Part shown: positions 58,213-64,000 of the stretch, in pieces
Position numbering within the stretch: position 1 is the stretch's first letter
Layout of the letters: every line of letters begins with the position of its first letter
Source: Acarospora socialis
Lineage: Eukaryota > Ascomycota > Lecanoromycetes > Acarosporales > Acarosporaceae
Assembly: GCA_025617375.2 (NCBI GenBank)
Contig: JAMYGW020000016.1
Location: 62,001-126,000, forward strand
DNA length: 64,000 nt
Direction of reading: 5' to 3'
Notes under the pieces: generated by a model
Told to the model about the DNA's origin: nothing
Seen by the model: the letters and a program-made list of their open reading frames with translations, nothing else
Databases searched by the model: none
Translations under genes and position numbers: made by a program

Positions 58213-58818
58213 ATGACTGAAGATTTTCTAATAATAAATTTATTAAATATCTACAAATATTATCTTTTTTTATTTATTCTCCTTTTTACAATGCATATTT
58301 GTTACAAATTTTCTGACTATTTGAATAACTTAGATCTTTTGAATGTTACTGAAAATAGTAGTAATACTAAATGTAATAATGTATCTATTAGTGCTAATAT
58401 TGAGTTATGTAAAGAAGCTGCAAAACAAATCGCTAAAGGTATTAGTAATCTAGCTTCAAATATAGGATTAGGTGCTGCAGCTGCAGCTGGCGTTGCATCA
58501 ATGAATATTGAAGGTAAAACTATAGCTAACTATTCAATGCCTTTTCTTCAAAAGGCGGGTATTGTAGTGGGTAGTACTACAATTGGTGCTGGTATTCATG
58601 TGGCGGCTTCTGCGGTTAATATAAAAGGTAACTTTGATCTTGGTGGTAATAGTAGACCATTTAATGGTGGTATTAGTAAATTCTTTGATCACGGTAAATT
58701 AAATAATAGCCCTTTATATGATTTAACACTAGGTATTCAAAGGATAAATTATGGTTGTTTATGATTAGTTTTAATATTATTTAAGTTTTATTTATATGAA
58801 AAAAAAGGTAAAACTTAA
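58213..58818 (+). CDS. Orphan Gly/Ala-rich membrane protein, 201 aa
   Basis: ATG 58213 to TAA 58816-58818, reading UGA (58762) as Trp. N-terminal helix YYLFLFILLFTMHICYKF; Asn/Ser/Cys loop (TENSSNTKCNNVSISANIEL); amphipathic CKEAAKQIAKGISNLASNIG; two small-residue helices (GLGAAAAAGVASM and LQKAGIVVGSTTIGAGIHVA then ASAVN) with GxxxG-like spacing; a hydrophilic stretch; and a C-terminal helix WLVLILFKFYLYEKKGKT. The Gly/Ala helix pair resembles pore- or ring-forming subunits such as Atp9, but there is no sequence match. A frameshifted paralogue is at 28398-28789. Intact and in a decayed setting, so perhaps maintained. Confidence 0.7.
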
Positions 58819-58997
58819 TTTATCTAGTTTTATATATTCTAGTTTTAATGATATATTAAACTATTATTTACTAAAAATTATAATATTAAACCAAAAAAAT
58901 GAGTAATTTTTATATTAATAATTGGATTATCTTGTTCTAGTTATTTTACTACGGAGTTACATAATAACTTAGATATTTATATAAATTCACATATTAA
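58796..58997 (+). pseudogene. Small basic membrane ORF overlapping the previous end
   Basis: ATG 58796 opens 36 codons (KKKVKLNLSSFIYSSFNDIL) to TAA 58904; a neighbouring frame continues NIKPKKWVIFILIIGLSCSS then YFTTELHNNLDIY to 58996. The basic KPKK stretch before a helix recalls the start of the cob alternative exon ([17 protein letters not shown]). Probably one gene with a shift. Confidence 0.4.
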
Positions 58998-59439
58998 TAA
59001 ATAATTTATGTATTTAGGTATAATAAAAAAAAGTAAATTATATAAATAAAACTGTAGATAATTATTATAGAATAATCTATTACTTGCCCAGAAAATATAA
59101 TTAATAGTGTTACTTATAGGTTATCTAGACCTTAATCTAGTATTGTGTTATGCATTTTTAATAAAAGATTAGATCATTAATAAAATTAACGATGGTTCAC
59201 TTTACAATTTGGATTTGCATTGTTCTTTATTAAAGGGTAAACTTGTAAATAAAACTAACAAATATATAAATGGGGGGTGTATTTTTAGTTGTATTTAGAG
59301 TATTGAAAAAAATAAAGTCGTACTATTATATATAATTATATATATTACCCAGATATATTTACTGATAGTCTTCTAGCTTATTTAATAATAAAAAGTAATT
59401 TTAAGTTATCTCTTTAAAGAATGGGGGTATTTTTTTTAC
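58998..59439. other. Spacer with the intergenic motif, copy 2
   Basis: AT-rich; best copy of the motif at 59118-59148 (TATCTAGACCTTAATCTAGT). Nothing coding is supported. Confidence 0.5.
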
Positions 59440-60102
59440 ATTAATAGATAATAGTTTAGGTGTAACTAGTATAGCAAATGATATAAAAAAGAATCGTCAT
59501 ACAGCTAATGAATATTGATCACACTATAGAGATGATGGTTTTCTAGGTAATCTTGCCCCTAGTTTTCCCTGTAATCTAATTGAATTGTTTGATATAATAA
59601 AAAAGTTAACTCATGTAGTTTAATGTAGTGAAATAATAGAATTATTACAGATAATTATTAATAAAGATTATTCAAAATTAATAGAATTTCTATATAGACA
59701 TAAAAATGAGGGTGGAAAAAATAAATTAGATCTAATTACAGATCTTTCAAATAAAAAGCCTTATTTTTTAAAAGATTGTCTTTTTGTGGTAAAAGATTTA
59801 CAATTTGTGCAACGCGGTTTACAACAGAATAAATATACACTAAAGGTACTAGAACTTTGAGAGATAAACTTAATTCTATGAGTAGTTTTTTATCTTGTAT
59901 TGATAATGATTATAGACATAATCTTTATAAACATCATCTTGAATTAATAAATAAGAAAGTTATACCTTTTGAGGTAAGATTACCCCAGATCTCAATTTTC
60001 ATTTAATAATATACATATGAACTTAGGTAATGTTAGATATTATTCAACTAGTATGAATAATATTATAGGTAAAGAAAGTATGAAGGGAGGAGGCTATAAA
60101 TA
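59440..60102 (+). pseudogene. Decayed orphan ORF, paralogue of 392-1035
   Basis: Pieces DNSLGVTSIANDIKKNRHTA then NEYWSHYRDDGFLGNLAPSF, LIELFDIIKKLTHVV, HKNEGGKNKLDLITDLSNK and MNLGNVRYYSTSMNNI. Stops and shifts differ from those in the copy at the window start, so the duplication preceded much of the decay. Confidence 0.6.
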
Positions 60103-60136
60103 GGTTATCTAGACCTTTAAATTCTAGTGTTTTTTA
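60101..60136 (+). repeat. Recurrent intergenic motif, copy 3
   Basis: TAGGTTATCTAGACCTTTAA then ATTCTAGTGTTTTTT, 20 bases before the ORF at 60156. Confidence 0.55.
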
Positions 60137-60155
60137 TTTTTACTTTTAATCTACA

Positions 60156-61127
60156 ATGAAAATTTTATATAGAAATATTAGATCTTTAGGTCTTAAATTT
60201 GTTTCCAATAGTTCCTTTAAAATACTGTTTAATACTCTTAGTAAAGCAGTTGTTATTTTTACTTTTGGTTTAGTTTATAGAATATTAATAAATAATATTT
60301 ATGATGTTTATGTTTTTAGAGATTATGCTAATATAATATCTTTAATGTATTATGGAATGATGTCTATTTTTATGGTTTTAATCAATGAACTCATGTCATC
60401 TTTTGATTTTATTAATATTCCTAAAATTAACTTAGGAGTATTTAATCCCCCTTGTATTAGAAAGGGGATTAGATCTTTAATCTATTCACATATGAATGGT
60501 ACTAGTAATAAGAGTTTTATTATGGGTAATAATGCCATGGAAGACTCTAAACGTTTTAGTGTTAACGCTGAAACTAAAAAATTATCTCATGTTAATTTTA
60601 CTAGCCATGCATCAGGATCAGGATCAGGAGGTGGAAATAATCCTCAACAAAGGCTTCCTTATGACCCAGTTAGACCAGAAGCAGCAGAAGCAGCAGTAGG
60701 TGGAGGTGGGAATAATCTTCAACAAAGGGTTCTATATGACCCCAGTAGAGGCTTTGACCCTCAGAGCAGGGACTCATATAGCACTCGGTGAGAACAAGGT
60801 GAACCAAATATACCTGTACAAACACCTGCAATGAAAATGGCTATACATGACACAATAGCACGTTGAAGAGATGTTGCTATAGATAAGGGTGTTAAGAATG
60901 TTACTTTTAGTAAGGCAATAGAAGTGGGTGAATATCTAGTGGACCCAGAAGGTCAAAGGATACATAACAAACAGTATATTTATGGTATCACAGTAGAACT
61001 CCGTAAAATTATATGGACGGAAGATGAATTTAAGAAATATCTAAACCCTAATGCAGGTGTACATTTATCCAAAATATCTACTGGACCAAATTCTAGTTTT
61101 ATGATATATTTAAGAGGGGAAAGATAA
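60156..61127 (+). CDS. Accessory ORF, 323 aa: two helices, linker, soluble C-terminal domain
   Basis: ATG 60156 to TAA 61125-61127 with UGA=Trp at 60789 and 60864. N-terminus basic (MKILYRNIRSLGLKF) with helices TLSKAVVIFTFGLVYRILI and IISLMYYGMMSIFMVLINEL; then a Gly/Ser/Gln linker with two GGGNN.QQR..YDP repeats; then an ordered domain of about 100 residues (MKMAIHDTIARWRDVAIDKG, VKNVTFSKAIEVGEYLVDPE, YIYGITVELRKIIWTEDEFK). No family recognised. It is the clearest example of the shared plan: membrane anchor, low-complexity linker, soluble head. The frame is completely open and codon use is like nad6. Confidence 0.75.
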
Positions 61128-61384
61128 TTAATATGAATCCTCTTTATTAGTAAGTGTTAGTGCATTAGAGTTGTTATATTAATCTTATCTTTTTAATGCA
61201 TTTAATCTACCATTACGGAAGGAGGAATCCAAAAACTAGAGATAAAGATTGAAAACATTGTATTATAAACGAGCTTAACTACAACGATCTCTTTTTTACT
61301 TTTATAATCTCATTATTTATATTTATCCCTTATGAATGACTTAGTTTAGCGAACATATTAGCACTTATAATTTTTAATCCTTAA
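61128..61384. other. Spacer before nad3 copy
   Basis: AT-rich with a purine-rich GGAAGGAGGAATCC patch at 61218; no gene. Confidence 0.4.
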
Positions 61385-61689
61385 ATGACAAGTCAAACTT
61401 TTTGTCTTTATCCCTTTGTTGTGTTTTATATTATTAGCAGTTAATTTAATTTTTGCTAGTCATAAGCCGTATCCAGAAAAAGGATAGTTTATTCGAGTGT
61501 GGATTTCACTCGTTTTTAGGTCAAAATAGAACCCAGTTTAGTATTTCTTTCTTTATTTTTGCATTATTATTTTTATTATTTGATCTTGAAATTCTCCTAG
61601 TTTACCCTTATATTGTGAGTGGTTATAGTAATGGAAAATATAGCATTAAATTTACAGGTTTAAGTTTTTATACCTTTTCATCTAGTTAA
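61385..61689 (+). pseudogene. nad3: nad3 copy, frameshifted and truncated
   Basis: NADH dehydrogenase subunit 3. LLAVNLIFASHKPYPEK, then an extra G shifts the frame (61481-61486) and LFECGFHSFLGQNRTQFSIS then FFIFALLFLLFDLEILLVYP follows. After SGYSNGKYSI the normal last 30-35 residues are replaced by KFTGLSFYTFSSS. The start region is also shifted. Not functional. Confidence 0.92.
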
Positions 61690-61842
61690 GATAGGTTTGT
61701 CTTAATTCATTTACTCTATTGTCATCCAGATTTATATAATGTTATGCAAAACAAAAATTTTCTTAGTTATTTACAGTTATAAGCTTTAAATTTATTTGGT
61801 TAAAAAACTATATCCATTGAAATCATAATAACATTTATAAAC

Positions 61843-61935
61843 CTTTTTTGTATATTATAATGTATTGATTTGGCTTGTGTTATTTTCTTTAATTCAAAGA
61901 TGAATGGATGTAAAGTATATAAAGAAACTAATAGA
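61843..61935 (+). repeat. Copy of the rnl leader
   Basis: TTTTTGTATATTATAATGTA then TTGATTTGGCTTGTGTTATT and GATGAATGGATG..AAGTATATAAAGAAACTA match 6503-6600, including the promoter-like motif, but no rnl follows. Confidence 0.88.
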
Positions 61936-62404
61936 GTATAACAGAATTATTTTTGTTAAATTATAAAACACTTAAACTAATTTCTTTTAAGAATTTTATT
62001 ACTAAATAGATTACTTTTATTTAGGATAAAGTTTCTTATTTAATAAAATATTGAAAAGATTACTAATAATTACATCTATGTTTTCTATCTTATTTATATA
62101 AATTGTATAAAAAAAATCTTTAAATCTTTAGGTATTTTAATAGAGGTTTAACGATTTTAATTTGTGAAGTTATTATTAAAAATTCTTTGGCTTTAGTGTT
62201 TGCATTAAAAATTAAGAATTTATCTGGAATTATCATATTAGTTTTTAATCTAGTATTGTCTAGTATCGTATTTTAAGTAAAGCAATGAAAAATAAAGAGA
62301 TTAAATTATCTAAATGTAAATCTCTAATTTATTGAAGTATAAATTTACCTTAGTAGGAATAAAGATCTCTCAAACTTAATTAGAAATGAATAAATTTCCT
62401 TTCT
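61936..62404. other. AT-rich intergenic
   Basis: No gene; includes a CTAGTATTGTCTAGTATCG variant of the intergenic motif at 62250-62268. Confidence 0.45.
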
Positions 62405-62930
62405 TTTTTAGGTATAAAAAGTGTTATGGTAGGAATGTTATTATCTGACGGATATATATATATTATTCACCACTAAAAGTAAAAAAGGTCGTTTAGGATT
62501 AACTCAATCTTTAGCTTATTAATCTTATCTATTTTTGGTTTTTAATCTTTTGGTTCATTACTGAGCCAAAAGTACTGTATTAATTATAAGATCTATATTT
62601 GATATATCAGTATTTAGTTTAGAAATTTGCACTAGATTCCTTTTTTGTGTTACAGAATTATATCATGATTATTTTGCTAATAAGTTTTTTTAATTAGGCA
62701 TTAAACCTTGTATTTATAATGATCTTACACTTATTCTACTAGTTCATTGAATTAGGGTAGATCGAACATTTAATGGTATTATTTTATTATTCTGCACTTA
62801 ATCATATTTAGAAGATATTTTTAGACTAATAAACGTTTTAATGATTAAATCTGATATACATTGTACTATACGCTATTTTAAAAATTTTTATCCCAGAATC
62901 TATTTTTTTTTAATATATGGTTAAATATGT
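62405..62930 (+). pseudogene. LAGLIDADG endonuclease relic
   Basis: KSVMVGMLLSDGYIYYS then KKGRLGLTQSLAYW, LFLVFNLLVHYWAKSTVLII, CVTELYHDYFANKFF, LIHWI-like second motif region and LMIKSDIHCTIRYFKNFYPR. Stops and shifts throughout; no intron core or exon nearby. Confidence 0.8.
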
Positions 62931-62937
62931 AAAAAAA

Positions 62938-63023
62938 AGAGAATTGGCTGAGTGGTTTATAGCGATAAGCTTGAGACTTATTTGGTTTAAACAACCACAT
63001 CCGTTCGAATAGGATATTCTCTG
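62938..63023 (+). tRNA. trnS: tRNA-Ser(UGA), copy 2
   Basis: Differs from 1599-1684 at a few sites (GTGGTTT, CTTGAGAC, GAATAGGATATTC). Acceptor AGAGAAT/ATTCTCT and anticodon TGA are kept; the T-stem has lost one pair. Possibly still functional. Confidence 0.75.
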
Positions 63024-63126
63024 TTTCATTTTTCCTCGTTTTTTCACAAATTTGGTGTTATTTATTTTTTTGCAATAGTTTTATTACAATTCTTTTTATT
63101 TAACTTTTTTAAGCAATTATTAGTGG

Positions 63127-63178
63127 TTTTTTCTGGACTCTGGACTTTAAAGCCGAGAGTCCAGAGTCCAGAAAAAAA
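63127..63178. repeat. Perfect 20-bp inverted repeat
   Basis: TTTTTTCTGGACTCTGGACT and AGTCCAGAGTCCAGAAAAAA are exact complements around an 11-12 base loop; each arm contains two CTGGACT units. GC-richer than its surroundings. A strong hairpin or palindromic element. Confidence 0.93.
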
Positions 63179-63199
63179 AATACACCTCTTCTATCTATT

Positions 63200-63635
63200 A
63201 CATCGTTTTCTTAATAAAGTAACTTTGTAAAAACAAAGTAATATCTGGCTATGGCCAAAGAAAACTGCAGAGTAAAGGGATAAAGACTAGAATTATGTAA
63301 CAAGACCTAATCCTGCAGATATTACAGATGAAGATTTTCTTTTTTGGGTGGTCACTATTCACTATGGTGGGTGAGATCCCAGAAAGTAAAATTGGTGCAA
63401 AAAATAGGAGGAAGAAAATTGAAGCAAGAAAATTGGAGCCAGAAAATTTGAGCAAAAACTATATCTGCATGATTTCTTTGCCATGTGTTCTTTGAGATAG
63501 CTTAGGGGGCGCTTGGTGAGTAATGCAGGGATAAGCGCTCATTTTGTACTTTAGATATTTTATGATCTCCCTGCAACATAAGGCAATCTCCTGCTTGGTA
63601 CATAAGAAATTTAGCAGGTGATTGTGTTATTTAGA
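63200..63635. other. GC-richer stretch of unknown origin
   Basis: 63330-63600 has more G+C than the AT-rich flanks, no open frame beyond short ones, and internal GAAAATTGGAGC-like near-repeats (63385-63460). The first 40 bases repeat 1840-1865. No identity assigned. Confidence 0.45.
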
Positions 63636-63896
63636 ATGAAAATTAAATTATTACTTCGTTTATTGTCTGATTTAGCCAAGTGGTCTGACATCGAAAAAGC
63701 TGCTTATCCTGGTTTGCCTGCTACTGTTAAGTGCGCTATAATTAGGGCTATTATTTGTAGTACAGTTTGTGCTAATTCATTAAATTTCTCACAAATAGTT
63801 TATTTTGCCTTTAAACATAAAAAAAAATTAAATTTAGACTATATAATATTATTATTTTATAGGATATTTATATTTAGAGCTTTTATAGTTATTTAA
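63636..63896 (+). CDS. Orphan ORF, 86 aa
   Basis: ATG 63636 (in-frame GTG at 63618) to TAA 63894-63896. LLLRLLSDLAKWSDIEKAAY then PGLPATVKCAIIRAIICSTV, a basic FKHKKK and a C-terminal hydrophobic stretch DYIILLFYRIFIF. No known family. It may be the start of a larger accessory gene, since the window ends 100 bases later. Confidence 0.35.
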   Translation: MKIKLLLRLLSDLAKWSDIEKAAYPGLPATVKCAIIRAIICSTVCANSLNFSQIVYFAFKHKKKLNLDYIILLFYRIFIFRAFIVI

Positions 63897-64000
63897 TTTT
63901 TTTGTTTTACATTCTTTTTCATTCATTATTTTAATGGAGTATTCAGGATTAATTATATATACATCATTGTTAATGTATTATATAAATAATATCTATATAA
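63897..64000. other. AT-rich window end
   Basis: Nothing recognisable. Confidence 0.4.

Noticed and set aside
58213-58818. Gly/Ala helices as an Atp9 gene
   Set aside because: The Atp9 signature (RNP loop and the acidic residue in helix 2) is absent, and true atp9 sequence is recognisable at 25543.
1-64000. The window as a nuclear copy of mitochondrial DNA (NUMT)
   Set aside because: nad6, cob over 17 kb, rnl and two group II proteins are intact under code 4, which a NUMT would not preserve.
1-64000. Mitochondrial plasmid DNA or RNA polymerase genes (dpo, rpo) or rps3
   Set aside because: I looked for their motifs in all open frames and saw none; the accessory ORFs do not resemble them.

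Overview
The window is part of a large, AT-rich fungal mitochondrial genome, most likely from a basidiomycete (Agaricomycetes). Reasons: UGA is read as tryptophan throughout (cob, nad6, both intron maturases and every accessory ORF stay open only under genetic code 4); the Cob, Nad6 and Nad2 protein sequences look basidiomycete; nearly everything is on one strand; and rnl and cob are full of group I and group II introns. I cannot name the genus. Inflated, repeat-rich mitogenomes such as those of Rhizoctonia and its relatives are a fair comparison.

Layout. 1-6.4 kb: decayed ORFs, trnS, trnR, broken pieces of nad4, nad1, cox1 and (minus strand) cob, and a long disordered ORF (4183-5628). 6.4-20.2 kb: trnP, then rnl with seven group I introns whose homing endonuclease genes (LAGLIDADG and GIY-YIG) are mostly decayed. 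20.6-30.2 kb: a tRNA archipelago (Thr, Met, Leu, Gln, His, Ala, Phe, Leu, Arg and duplicated or decayed copies) with a frameshifted nad4 5' copy, a broken atp9 copy and small orphan ORFs. 30.4-36.2 kb: a 726-codon chimera starting as nad2, a decayed ORF, intact nad6 and an acidic ORF. 36.2-53.4 kb: cob in nine exons with two group II introns (both with open RT/HNH proteins) and six group I introns, two exons being only 15 and 16 nt. 53.4-64 kb: pieces of atp6, cob tail, rns and nad3, a second trnS, several orphan membrane-protein ORFs and decayed endonucleases.

The most unusual theme is a set of accessory open frames, unlike any standard mitochondrial gene, that ride on respiratory genes. Cob is extended in frame by about 546 residues, ending in a Cys4-His-Cys zinc-binding-like motif. 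The first cob intron has two candidate 3' splice sites; the first leads in frame into a 384-codon multi-membrane-segment ORF, the second into true cob exon 2. nad2 is truncated and continues into about 510 residues of membrane helices and 39-residue repeats. The nad4 and atp9 copies show decayed versions of the same arrangement. Two further accessory ORFs sit between duplicated 5' leaders of cob and nad6. I infer a class of hitchhiking ORFs that borrow the leader, start, first membrane helix or last exon of respiratory genes. The known precedent closest to this is mobile C-terminal gene copies in Allomyces and arbuscular mycorrhizal mitogenomes, but the alternative-splice and extension forms here look different. 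Function is unknown.
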